A stretch of DNA of 64,000 nt from Thalassobaculum sp965228445 (lineage in GTDB: Bacteria > Pseudomonadota > Alphaproteobacteria > Thalassobaculales > Thalassobaculaceae): positions 4,650,001 through 4,714,000 of the forward strand of contig OZ245813.1 of the NCBI GenBank assembly GCA_965228445.1, written 5' to 3'. Position numbers and translations under genes: made by a program. The notes beneath the pieces were generated by a model, which saw nothing but the letters and a program-made list of their open reading frames with translations, had not been told where the DNA came from and ran no database searches. Shown piece after piece: positions 25,862 to 35,827 of this stretch (position 1 is its first letter; the number at the start of each line of letters is the position of its first letter).

Positions 25862-27829
25862 TCAGGCGAACAGCGACTCCGTGTCGCCCGCGGCACCGGT
25901 CTGCAGGTCGGCGACGGGCAGCGGCGGCAGGACGGGGGTCGCCTTGAAGGCGAGGCGGCCCTGGATGCCGGTGCGGTCCAGGGTTCCGTCGAACAGCGCC
26001 TTGATGTCATGGCGTACCAGGGCGGGCAACGGTTTCGTCGTGCGGATCCACAGATCGACCAGGTCGTTGCGCACGAGGCCGTCGAGCCGGAACGGGCCGA
26101 GCTGGGACAGCTCCAGGTCGACCAGGAAGGACGTGCCGTCATCGCCGCCGCCATCCTTGCCCTTCGACCCGCGGCCGCGGCCCCGGGTCAGCACGCGGAT
26201 TGGCCGCTTCTCGTCTCCGACCACCGGGACCAGGAAGGCGCGCCAGCCGTTGTCGCCGGGCTCGGTCGCACGCTGCAGCGTCTGGAAATCCTCCGCCAGG
26301 GTCGACAGCAGGCCGCCGCGTCCGGCGCTCTCCAGCGCGCGGGACGCCTCGTTGCCGAACCAGGAACGCATGTCGCCGACCTTGAGTGCGTTCATGAAGA
26401 ACAGCATGGCCGCCGTCATCTGCGGCGAGGGCCGGACCATGGCCTGGGTCATCTGCGCGGCGGCCTGGGGGCCGAGCGCCTCCTGCAGCGCCCGCATCGC
26501 GCCTTCCAGCGCCGGCCATTCGCGCGCCAGGACGGAGAGCGGCGCCGGGCGCTCTGCCGTCGGCATCTCACCGACCCGGCTGGCCAGCACGTCGAGCGCC
26601 ACCCGGTCGCCGATCCGCAGCTCGCTGGTGGCGTTGATCGCCAGATGCCCGAACGGCGTGGCGACGACGGGGCGCCCGGACTGGGTCACACCCGAGACCG
26701 CGCCGGTCAGCACCGTAGAGGATCCGGCCGGCTTTCCGGCGGCGGCCGGGCCGTCGCCACGGGCGCCGACGAAGCGGGCAGCCTCCTCCCCGGTGGCGAG
26801 GACCCGCACGGTCACCACCGCCCCGACGGGCAGTTGGGAGCCGCCGGGCGCGCTCGGCACGGTCGCCGCCGCCAGTCCGGCCCCGGAGCTCGCGCCGGCC
26901 GGGGCGCCGGCCGCGGGCGGGGTTCCCGCCACCGTCACCGTCGCCGCGGCGGGCGGTGCCTGGCCGGCCCGACCGGTCAGGCCGAGGGCGTTGCGGTAGG
27001 CCGACTGGACGGCAAGCGCGTTCGGTCCTCCGCCAGGCGAGGCGACGGCCGGGCCGGCGGGAGGGGGGGCGGCAGGGGAAGCGGCGGGGGCCGGAGCCGC
27101 GGGCGGCCGGCCGGTCGCGGGGGAGGTGGACGGCGTCTGTCCGGTTGCCGGTGCCGCCGGCTGTCCCGCTACCGGGGGAGCCGACGGCGTTGGGGCGCCT
27201 GTGGGGGGAGCCTGCGGTGTCGCGGGTGGTGTCGCCTGGGGCGGCTGACCCGTCGGCGCGGTCGCCGGGCCTGGCACGGTGACGGCCTGGAGAATGCGGC
27301 CCACGGCGAGCGGCACCGTCGGCGTCGGAGTGCTGGCGCCGGTGGCGACCGCCGGCTGTGTGACCCCGCCGGGCCGGACGGTGACGACAAGCTGCGGCGG
27401 CGTGGCGGTGGGGTTGCGCAGTTCGACGGTGACCCGGCCGCCGTTGCGCAGCAGTTCGGCCACCTGGGCACGCGCGAGCTCGGCGCGGATGTCGCCCTGG
27501 GCGGTACGCAGGGTGACGCTGCCGTCGGCATTGCGGCTGACGGCTTCGGCCTCGATCACCGTGCCTGGCTGCGCGCGCGCCAGATCCGGCGGCAGCGGCT
27601 GCTGCGCCTGGGCATTGCTGCTGGCGGGCTGTGGCGGGGCGGCCTGACCCTGCTGGGTCGTGGGGGGCTGTCCCTGGCCGGCGGGTGTCTGGGGAACTGG
27701 CGGCTGTGTCGCCGGAGCCTGTGTCGCCTGGTTTTGGGCCGCCTGGTTTTGGGTGGACGGAGAGGTTGCCGCCGGTGTGGAGCCGGAGCCCGGCGGGAGC
27801 GGAGGGGGCGCGGATGCCCCGTCGGTCAT
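25862..27829 (-). CDS. Second FliK-like proline-rich protein in the flagellar operon
   Basis: A 655-residue protein. The first 80 residues and the region 180-300 are very rich in Pro, Ala, Gln and Thr, like the flexible ruler part of hook-length proteins. The C-terminal 120 residues (FLVDLELSQLGPFRLDGLVR, then RHDIKALFDGTL) resemble the pattern of the FliK C-terminal domain, with an LGPxxLDG turn followed by a helix. A canonical FliK is encoded separately at 42070. It lies 24 bases after flhG. A role in length control or export switching is inferred, not shown. Confidence 0.6.
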   Translation of the reverse strand: MTDGASAPPPLPPGSGSTPAATSPSTQNQAAQNQATQAPATQPPVPQTPAGQGQPPTTQQGQAAPPQPASSNAQAQQPLPPDLARAQPGTVIEAEAVSRNADGSVTLRTAQGDIRAELARAQVAELLRNGGRVTVELRNPTATPPQLVVTVRPGGVTQPAVATGASTPTPTVPLAVGRILQAVTVPGPATAPTGQPPQATPPATPQAPPTGAPTPSAPPVAGQPAAPATGQTPSTSPATGRPPAAPAPAASPAAPPPAGPAVASPGGGPNALAVQSAYRNALGLTGRAGQAPPAAATVTVAGTPPAAGAPAGASSGAGLAAATVPSAPGGSQLPVGAVVTVRVLATGEEAARFVGARGDGPAAAGKPAGSSTVLTGAVSGVTQSGRPVVATPFGHLAINATSELRIGDRVALDVLASRVGEMPTAERPAPLSVLAREWPALEGAMRALQEALGPQAAAQMTQAMVRPSPQMTAAMLFFMNALKVGDMRSWFGNEASRALESAGRGGLLSTLAEDFQTLQRATEPGDNGWRAFLVPVVGDEKRPIRVLTRGRGRGSKGKDGGGDDGTSFLVDLELSQLGPFRLDGLVRNDLVDLWIRTTKPLPALVRHDIKALFDGTLDRTGIQGRLAFKATPVLPPLPVADLQTGAAGDTESLFA

Positions 27830-27853
27830 GGTGCCGGGCTCATCGTTGCGCGG

Positions 27854-28648
27854 TCAGTCGCTGCCGTGGATCAGGCCGTCGGCGATCCGTTCCACGTCGC
27901 TGCCGGCATCGGACGTCGGCGCGCGGGTGAGCAGGGGGACCTGGGCGCGGATCGCGTCCGACACCTTGCGGTCGCGGCGGATCACCCCGGCCATCGGCGG
28001 CGTGACATGCAGGAAGTTCTGGCAGGCCTTGCGCAGGGTCTCGTAGGTCTTCAGGCCCTCGCCGCGGGTGTCGGCGTTGTTGACCACGACCCGGACATCG
28101 GCGCCGCTGTCGGCGCCGAGGACGACCTTGACGAAGGCATAGGCGTCGGTCAGCGACGTCGGTTCCGGCGTGGTGACGACCAGACAGGTGCCGGCGCGGG
28201 CTGCGAGCATCCGCACCGTGCGGTCGAGGCCGGCGCCGAGGTCCATCACCACGGTGTCGTAGCCGGCGCAGAGCTGCACCAGCTCCGTGCCGAGGCTCGC
28301 CAGCTTGGCCGAGGGGAGCTGGGCCAGGTTCCCCGAGCCGGAGCGCCCGGCGATGATGTCGAACTTGCCGTCGTCGTAACGCACCTTCGCCTGCGCCAGG
28401 GTGAGGCGGCCCGAAAGCACGCCGCCGAGATCGCGCTGCGGCATCAGGCCGAGCTGGATGTCCACGTTGGCAAGGCCAAGATCGGCATCGAACAGCAGGA
28501 CCTTCCGCCCCATCCGCGCCAGGGCGTGGCACAGCGTGACGGAGAACCAGGTCTTGCCGACGCCGCCCTTGCCGGACGCCACCGCGATCAGGTTCGTCGC
28601 CTTCTGAAGCTTGCCACCCGTCGCCGCGGGGGCGTCACTGGGAACCAT
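27854..28648 (-). CDS. flhG: MinD/ParA-type ATPase FlhG
   Basis: A 264-residue ATPase that restricts flagellar number and acts with FlhF at the pole. The deviant Walker A is VASGKGGVGKTWFS, with LLFDADLGLANVDIQLG (Walker A' and switch I) and VVMDLGAGLD for Walker B. I choose the ATG at 28648, which has GGAAAGGA upstream. An earlier ATG at 28672 overlaps the FlhF stop (ATGA) and is also possible. It lies directly downstream of flhF, the usual order for polar flagellation. Confidence 0.92.
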   Translation of the reverse strand: MVPSDAPAATGGKLQKATNLIAVASGKGGVGKTWFSVTLCHALARMGRKVLLFDADLGLANVDIQLGLMPQRDLGGVLSGRLTLAQAKVRYDDGKFDIIAGRSGSGNLAQLPSAKLASLGTELVQLCAGYDTVVMDLGAGLDRTVRMLAARAGTCLVVTTPEPTSLTDAYAFVKVVLGADSGADVRVVVNNADTRGEGLKTYETLRKACQNFLHVTPPMAGVIRRDRKVSDAIRAQVPLLTRAPTSDAGSDVERIADGLIHGSD

Positions 28649-28668
28649 TGCCGGTCCTTTCCTTACCG

Positions 28669-29628
28669 TCATTCTGCCGCTTCCTCACGGGCCGAGTGCT
28701 CGTTGGGAAGCAAGAGTCGCGCCAAAGACACCGGGTTGAGCGGTCCGAGACCGTCGGCGACGCCGGAGCCGATCCCGACCTCGGCGAAGGCAAGGCGCCC
28801 GGCATCGGCCGCCGCCAGGATCGAGCCCAGGCGCCGGGCGATGTCGAGCCGGGTGGCGATCAGCCGCCGCGCGCCTATCCGGGCATAGGCCCGGGCCTGG
28901 TCGATCGCGTCCAGCGGGTCGGTCCCGGCGGCCATCACCAGCACCATCTCCGCGTCCAGCCCTTCCACCAGACGGCGCTGGTGCTCCAGGTCGTCCGGAT
29001 CGAACGGGTTGCCGCCGGCGCAGTCGATCAGGGTCAGCGTTCCGGGCGCGGCGGCGGCGACCGCGTCGCTCAGCTCGTCGCAGGTGCCGGCGGTCAGCTG
29101 GTCGATCTTGAGCAGCCGGGTGAAGGCTTCCAACTGGTCGATGCCGCCGGCCCGAACCATGTCCGTGGTGATCACGTTGACCGGCTTCTTCTTCATCACC
29201 TGACGGGTGGCGAGCTTGGCGGTGGTCACCGTCTTGCCCGCTCCGGGCAGGCCGACCAGCACGATCGGACGCGTGCCGGTGACCGGCAGCGGCTGGAACT
29301 TGAAATGCTGGTCCAGCGCCCCGGCCAGGGCGAGTTTGGCGTCGTCGGCATCGAGCGAGCTGGCGATGCGGGTGATCTTCTCCGACAGTTCGGCGATGAC
29401 GTTGTGATGGGTCAGGGCCTCGACGATCTCGTCGATCGGATCGACCTGCTCCTCGTCGTAGTCCCACGCGTCCTCTTCCTCCGGCGCCTCGATCGCCGCG
29501 GTCAGGCGCACGCCGATCCCGCCTTCGCCCTTCTGGGTCGACACGATGATCGCGTCCGGTCCCAGATGGGTTTTGACGAGTTGCATGGCCTCGTTCATCG
29601 AGGGTGCGGTGAAGGTCTTTAGACGCAT
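28669..29628 (-). CDS. flhF: Signal-recognition-type GTPase FlhF
   Basis: A 319-residue SRP-family GTPase that places the flagellum at the cell pole. It opens with the typical MRLKTFTAPSMNEAMQLVK and has G1 as VLVGLPGAGKTVTTAKL near residue 125. The G3-type DCAGGNPFDPDD and the usual TRLD follow. It is short compared with many FlhF proteins (380-450) because the acidic B domain linker is only about 25 residues. It lies between flhA and flhG. Confidence 0.93.
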   Translation of the reverse strand: MRLKTFTAPSMNEAMQLVKTHLGPDAIIVSTQKGEGGIGVRLTAAIEAPEEEDAWDYDEEQVDPIDEIVEALTHHNVIAELSEKITRIASSLDADDAKLALAGALDQHFKFQPLPVTGTRPIVLVGLPGAGKTVTTAKLATRQVMKKKPVNVITTDMVRAGGIDQLEAFTRLLKIDQLTAGTCDELSDAVAAAAPGTLTLIDCAGGNPFDPDDLEHQRRLVEGLDAEMVLVMAAGTDPLDAIDQARAYARIGARRLIATRLDIARRLGSILAAADAGRLAFAEVGIGSGVADGLGPLNPVSLARLLLPNEHSAREEAAE

Positions 29629-29708
29629 GCCTAGGTCGTGGCCCCGCTCATTCCTTGTGTCGTCCGCTTGTGCTGCGGCTCTCTGTCTTCATACGGCTCC
29701 GGGCGTTC

Positions 29709-31847
29709 TCAGATCTGCCCCAGGGTGCGGATCTTCGCCTTCGGATGGATTTCGTTCTGCGATATTATCACGGTCTGCGGCCGGAACCGCTCAACGATCG
29801 AGCGGACATAGGGCCGGATCGCCGGCGAGGTCAGCAAGGCCGGCTGTTCCCCCATCGCCGTGTATTTGTCGAACTGGTGGCGGATCGTGGTGATGAACTG
29901 CTGTAACCGGCTCGGCGCCATGGAAAGCTGGCGGTCGTCGCCCTGTCCGACCATGGATTCAGCGAAGGCCTGCTCCCATTCCGGCGACAGCGACACCAGT
30001 GGGATCACCCCGTCCTCGCCGGCCTGGGATTCGCTGATCTGCCGGGCGAGGCGCGAGCGGACGTGCTCGGTGATGGTGGAGACGTTGCGGCTGTAGCCGG
30101 CGGCTTCGCCCACCCCTTCCAGGATCGTCGGCAGGTCGCGGATCGAGACCCGCTCGTTCAGCAGGCTCTGCAGCACCCGCTGCAGCCCACCCAGCGAGAT
30201 CTGTCCCGGGACGATGTCGGCGACCAGCTTCTGGTGCTCCGGCGCCAGCTCGTCCAGCAGCTTCTGGGTCTCGCCGTAGGACAGCAGCTCCGACATGTGG
30301 TCGCGGATGGTCTCGGTCAGATGGGTGGTGATCACCGTGGCCGGATCGACGACCGTATACCCCTTGAACAGGGCCTCCTCGCGGTTCTCCGGCGCCACCC
30401 ACATGGCCGGAAGCCCGAAGGTCGGCTCGCGCGTGGCGGTGCCGGGCAGGTCGATCTGGCCGCCCGCCGGATCCATCACCAGCAGCCGGTTCGGCCGCAG
30501 CTCGCCGGTGCCGACCTCAATCTCCTTGATCCGGATGACATAGGCGTTGGCGCCGAGCTGCAGGTTATCCTGGATGCGGACCTGCGGCATGATGAAGCCG
30601 CTCTCGATGGCGAGCTGGCGGCGCAGCGCCTTGATCTGGTCGGTGAGGCGCTGGCCCTCGGTCGCCTCGTTGATCAGCGGCAGCAGGCCGTAGCCCAGCT
30701 CCAGACGGATCAGGTCGATATGCAGGGCCGAGCCGATCGGCTCCTCCGGCGGCGGGGCGGCGGCCTCGACCTCGGCGGCGGCCTGCTCCTGCTGGGCGGC
30801 GTTCTCGGACTGACGCCACAGGTAGTAGGCGCCGCCGCCCGTCGCCGCCGCGATCATCAGGAACGGCAGCATCGGGATGCCGGGCAGGGTCGACATGATC
30901 ACCATCAGCCCGGCGCTCATCGCCAGGGCCTTGGGATAGCCGCCGAGCTGGCCGAACACCGCCTTGTCGGCCGAGCCCTCGGTGCCCGCCTTGGTGACCA
31001 GCATACCGGCGGCGGTCGAGACGATCAGCGCCGGGATCTGGCTGACCAGCCCGTCGCCCACGGTCAGGATCGTGTAGGTGTTGGCGGCCTCCGAGAACGA
31101 CAGGTCGTTCTGGGCCATGCCGATGATCATGCCGCCGATCACGTTGATGAAGGTGATCAGCAGGCCGGCGATCGCGTCGCCGCGCACGAATTTCGAGGCA
31201 CCGTCCATCGAGCCGTAGAAGCTGCTCTCCGAGGTCAGTTCCTCGCGCCGCGAGCGCGCCTGATCCTCGTTTATGAGCCCGCTCGACAGGTCGGCGTCGA
31301 TCGCCATCTGCTTGCCCGGCATGGCGTCCAGGCTGAACCGGGCCGAGACCTCGGCGATACGACCGGAGCCCTTGGTGATGACGATGAAGTTCACCAGCAC
31401 CAGGATGGCGAACACGATCACGCCGATCACCGGGTTACCGGACATCATGAAGTTGCCGAAGGCCTCGATCACCTGCCCGGCGGCATCCGGCCCGGTATGG
31501 CCCTCGCCGAGGATCAGGCGGGTCGAGGCCAGGTTCAGCGACAGCCGCAGCATGGTGGCGATCAGCAGGATCGTCGGGAACGAGCTGAACTGCAGCGGCT
31601 TCTCGATGAACATGACCGTCATCAGGATCAGCACCGAGAAGACCAGGCTGATCGCCAGGCTGAAGTCCAGCAGCCAGGTCGGCATCGGCAGGATCAGCAC
31701 GGACAGGATGGCGATCACGCCCGCCGCCAGCATGATGTCGCCGCGCTTGGAGAGGCTGTCCCAGCTCAGGGACGGCATGGAGAAGCCTCCGCCGCCTCCG
31801 CCGCCCTGATTGCCGCCGCCTCCGGCCTGGTTGGACGTATCCGCCAT
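29709..31847 (-). CDS. flhA: Flagellar type III export gate protein FlhA
   Basis: A 712-residue export-gate protein. A glycine-rich N-terminus is followed by eight hydrophobic helices (about residues 38-345) containing the conserved cytoplasmic FHIPEP-type loop region (SFPTILLIATMLRLSLNLAS, then GDAIAGLLITFINVIGGM). A long cytoplasmic domain follows, which docks chaperone-substrate complexes. Ribosome site and start are clear (MADTSNQ). It lies between flbD and flhF on the same strand. Confidence 0.96.
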   Translation of the reverse strand: MADTSNQAGGGGNQGGGGGGGFSMPSLSWDSLSKRGDIMLAAGVIAILSVLILPMPTWLLDFSLAISLVFSVLILMTVMFIEKPLQFSSFPTILLIATMLRLSLNLASTRLILGEGHTGPDAAGQVIEAFGNFMMSGNPVIGVIVFAILVLVNFIVITKGSGRIAEVSARFSLDAMPGKQMAIDADLSSGLINEDQARSRREELTSESSFYGSMDGASKFVRGDAIAGLLITFINVIGGMIIGMAQNDLSFSEAANTYTILTVGDGLVSQIPALIVSTAAGMLVTKAGTEGSADKAVFGQLGGYPKALAMSAGLMVIMSTLPGIPMLPFLMIAAATGGGAYYLWRQSENAAQQEQAAAEVEAAAPPPEEPIGSALHIDLIRLELGYGLLPLINEATEGQRLTDQIKALRRQLAIESGFIMPQVRIQDNLQLGANAYVIRIKEIEVGTGELRPNRLLVMDPAGGQIDLPGTATREPTFGLPAMWVAPENREEALFKGYTVVDPATVITTHLTETIRDHMSELLSYGETQKLLDELAPEHQKLVADIVPGQISLGGLQRVLQSLLNERVSIRDLPTILEGVGEAAGYSRNVSTITEHVRSRLARQISESQAGEDGVIPLVSLSPEWEQAFAESMVGQGDDRQLSMAPSRLQQFITTIRHQFDKYTAMGEQPALLTSPAIRPYVRSIVERFRPQTVIISQNEIHPKAKIRTLGQI

Positions 31848-31970
31848 GGCTCAGCCGATCTTCCCGCGGGGGGAGGTCGAATTCGTTATCACCCGAAGAT
31901 CGCTCCCCGGGCCCAGCAAGGCCGACCCACCGACCGGCCCCGGCAAGGTCCGGTCACGCCTCGCCGCGGG

Positions 31971-31989
31971 CCCCGGCACAGGGCCGGGG
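31971..31989 (-). terminator. Weak hairpin between flbD and flhA
   Basis: CCCCGGC-ACAGG-GCCGGGG forms a 7-bp stem in the 191-base gap after the flbD stop. There is no T tract on the minus strand, so termination would be partial at best. I found no -24/-12 promoter for flhA in the gap. Confidence 0.3.
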
Positions 31990-32038
31990 AGTGGCAGAGG
32001 GTGAAGGAGGGGGAGGGCGAACCGCATCATTGCTGGCC

Positions 32039-33481
<1,443 letters not shown>

Positions 33482-33507
33482 CTATCAGTCTCCGACGGGC
33501 TATTCGG

Positions 33508-34365
33508 TCAGGTGTAGAAGGTCAGCCGCTGGGAAGGCGGCAGGACCGTGTTGAGCATGGTTTCGAGCTGGCGCGGGTTTTCCTGACGGGCGATGGAGGT
33601 CGCGCAGACCATGTAGATCTGCTGGATCATCCGCTCGTCGGCCGCATTGCGGTCCACCTTTGCCGCCACCGGCGCGAAGACCATGTAGGCCATCACCGCG
33701 CCGTAGAAGGTCGTCAGCAGAGCCACGGCCATGGCCGGGCCGATGCTGTTCGGGTCGTTCAGGGTCGACAGCATCTGGATCAGGCCGACCAGGGTGCCGA
33801 TCAGCCCCATGGCCGGCGCGACCTCGGCCGCCCGGCGCAGCACGTTGGCCGACCGGGTCATCCGCTCGGTCGTCGCCTCGATCTCGGTATGCAGCACTTC
33901 CTCGATCTGGTCCGGATTGGCGCCGTCCACAGCCATGGCGACGGCGCGCTGCAGGAACGGTTCGCTGTCGAGCTGCGGCAGGATCGCGTCGAGCGCCAGC
34001 ACGCCGGCGCGGCGCGAGATCTCGGCCAGGTTCATCGCCCGCTCGCAGGCCCGGCGGCTGTCGCGCTGGGGCGGGAAGACGGTGCGGAACATCAGAGGGA
34101 TGACGCCGAACGCTTCGCCGATCGAGAACGAGACAGTGGTGACGGCCATGGTGCCGAGCAGCACGATCAGAATGCTGGGCAGGTTCCAGAACGCCGCCAG
34201 CGAGCCGCTCCACATCATCGCGGCGGCCACCAGCACGAAGGCGGTAATCAGGCCGAGCAGCAGGGCGCCGTCCACGGACGTTCCGGTCGACGGCACGTCA
34301 TAGGACACCGTTCCCCCGCCGGTCTGGGGGGCAGCGCGGGAAGGCACGTAGTCCGCATCCGCCAT
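33508..34365 (-). CDS. motA: Flagellar stator protein MotA-like
   Basis: A 285-residue membrane protein of the MotA/PomA group. About four hydrophobic segments lie at residues 40-57, 62-80, 185-205 and 217-240. The MotA/ExbB signature covers GLIGTLVGLIQMLSTL and IGPAMAVALLTTFYGAVMAY. A large cytoplasmic loop lies between helices 2 and 3. It conducts ions with a MotB partner, which is not encoded nearby. The ATG at 34365 has GGAG upstream and is preferred to a GTG at 34389. Its position inside a fliF operon is unusual. Confidence 0.88.
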   Translation of the reverse strand: MADADYVPSRAAPQTGGGTVSYDVPSTGTSVDGALLLGLITAFVLVAAAMMWSGSLAAFWNLPSILIVLLGTMAVTTVSFSIGEAFGVIPLMFRTVFPPQRDSRRACERAMNLAEISRRAGVLALDAILPQLDSEPFLQRAVAMAVDGANPDQIEEVLHTEIEATTERMTRSANVLRRAAEVAPAMGLIGTLVGLIQMLSTLNDPNSIGPAMAVALLTTFYGAVMAYMVFAPVAAKVDRNAADERMIQQIYMVCATSIARQENPRQLETMLNTVLPPSQRLTFYT

Positions 34366-34430
34366 GCGTCGTTCTCCGTCAACCGGCACGGTGTCGTTCC
34401 CCGCGTTGCGTCACTGCCCGCCGCCCGCCG

Positions 34431-34802
34431 TCAGGCCGGCCGGTCGGACTTGATGATTTCCGTCATGGTCACGCCGAGCCGCTCGTCGACGATCACCACT
34501 TCGCCGCGGGCGACGAGGCGGTTGTTGACGTAGATGTCGATCGCCTCGCCGACCTTGCGGTCGAGTTCCACGACGGCGCCGCGGCCGAGTTTCAGAAGCT
34601 GGCTGACCTGCATGCTGGTCTTGCCGAGCACGGCGGACACCTGGACCGGGATGTCGTAGACCGCTTCCAGTTCGCGCGCGGTGATCTGCCCCTTGCCGTC
34701 GTCGCCGAGGACCTCCTCGGGATCGTCGGCGTCCTGCTGGGCCATGGCCGCCGCCATGTCGTCGTCGTCCAGGTCGTCGAGATTGAGATCGTCGTCGGAC
34801 AT
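34431..34802 (-). CDS. fliN: Flagellar motor switch protein FliN
   Basis: A 123-residue C-ring protein. An acidic N-terminal tail (DDDLNLDDLDDDD) is followed by the SpoA domain: IPVQVSAVLGKTSMQVSQLL, then GAVVELDRKVGEAIDIYVNN and ARGEVVIVDERLGVTMTEII. It is complete relative to the family. It sits between fliH and motA with 12-65 base gaps. Confidence 0.96.
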   Translation of the reverse strand: MSDDDLNLDDLDDDDMAAAMAQQDADDPEEVLGDDGKGQITARELEAVYDIPVQVSAVLGKTSMQVSQLLKLGRGAVVELDRKVGEAIDIYVNNRLVARGEVVIVDERLGVTMTEIIKSDRPA

Positions 34803-34814
34803 GGCGTCCTCCTA

Positions 34815-35660
34815 TCAGGCGGGAATGGATTGCGGGTCGGCCGCGCCCGTCTCGTCGGGCTCGGCGTCCGCCTCGGTCGGCTCGGCTGGCGTCTCCTCGG
34901 CGGGCGTGTCCTCGGCTGGCGTCTCCCGGGCGGTCTCCGGCGCCGATGTCGGCACGGATACGGCAGGTGCCGCCTCGGTCTTCTCGCGTTTCGTCGTTCC
35001 GGCCAGCACCCGCTCGGTGATTTGTTCGATCTGGCCCCAGACGTCCTCCAGGGAGCGCTCGACGGCGCCGGCCTGCCAGGACACGCGGCAGTCGTCGATC
35101 GGCAGTTCCGGGTCGCCCACCAGCACCACCTGGCCCTCGTAGCCGACGCGCGACGCCATCAGTTCGACCTTGCCGGAGAGCGGCTCCTCGAGCTCCTTGG
35201 CGACGCGGATCATCACCTTGGGCTGCTCGGTGAGGAAGCCGAACGCCTCGCGGATGACGGCCTCGACCTCCGGCAGTTCCTTCTCGCGGGCCAGCTCCGG
35301 CGCCAGCCGGCCGATCACGGCCAGCCCGAGCCGCGCCGCGTCGGCCTCCATCTGCTTGGTCCATTGGGTGTGCTGCTCGAACACCTTGGAGACGCGGGAG
35401 AAGACCGCATCCAGCGTACGGGCCACCTGCTGCTCGATGCCGGCCATGGCATCGTCCATGCCCTCCTGCCGGCCCTTGGCATAGGCCTCGGACCTGGCGG
35501 CCTCCAGCTCCTCCATGGTGAAGGTCGGCGGCCGGTTCGCCTCGGCCTCCTCGGCCGCCCGCCGCGCGGCCTGCTCGGCGGCCTGACGCGCCTCGTCGGC
35601 TCCATCGTCGAAGCTGTAGTCGAACATGAACGGCTTCGGCTTTGCCTTAGGCTTGGCCAT
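34815..35660 (-). CDS. fliH: Flagellar export ATPase regulator FliH-like (FlbE-like)
   Basis: A 281-residue cytoplasmic protein. A long charged helix with Ala/Glu repeats (residues 20-110) leads to a C-terminal domain with PEVEAVIREAFGFL and CRVSWQAGAVERS, matching FliH (WxxG segment). It ends with an acidic Thr-Pro-Ala-Glu-rich tail of about 60 residues. It occupies the place of FlbE/FliH in the Caulobacter fliF operon. It normally regulates the FliI ATPase, which is not in the window. Confidence 0.85.
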   Translation of the reverse strand: MAKPKAKPKPFMFDYSFDDGADEARQAAEQAARRAAEEAEANRPPTFTMEELEAARSEAYAKGRQEGMDDAMAGIEQQVARTLDAVFSRVSKVFEQHTQWTKQMEADAARLGLAVIGRLAPELAREKELPEVEAVIREAFGFLTEQPKVMIRVAKELEEPLSGKVELMASRVGYEGQVVLVGDPELPIDDCRVSWQAGAVERSLEDVWGQIEQITERVLAGTTKREKTEAAPAVSVPTSAPETARETPAEDTPAEETPAEPTEADAEPDETGAADPQSIPA

Positions 35661-35787
35661 GCACAGTCGCTCCCCACTCCGGCGGCACCGGCGCCACCGT
35701 CAACGCGCCCACCCTAACAGCCGGGCTGCGCCCTGTGCGACCCGCGGCGGCGACGACCACGGCGCGGGCGCGGCGACGCCGATCAGC

Positions 35788-35806
35788 CCGGCCCGCGTCG
35801 GGCCGG
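35788..35806 (-). terminator. Perfect hairpin in the fliF-fliH gap
   Basis: CCGGCCCG-CGT-CGGGCCGG is a perfect 8-bp stem, 21 bases past the fliF stop on its strand, in the 167-base gap where fliG would be expected. There is no T tract. It may attenuate transcription or be a scar of a lost gene; no fliG-like codons are visible in the gap. Confidence 0.45.
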
Positions 35807-35827
35807 TGCGGATCACCCCGGCACAGA

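Noticed and set aside
25316..28888. Very long plus-strand frame (1190 codons) opposite the HAD, FliK-like and flhG genes
   Set aside because: It spans several real genes on the other strand and consists of Gly/Arg-rich shadow sequence.
35661..35827. A fliG remnant or small gene between fliF and fliH
   Set aside because: I recognise no FliG-like residues and no start with a ribosome site in 167 bases; only a hairpin is visible.
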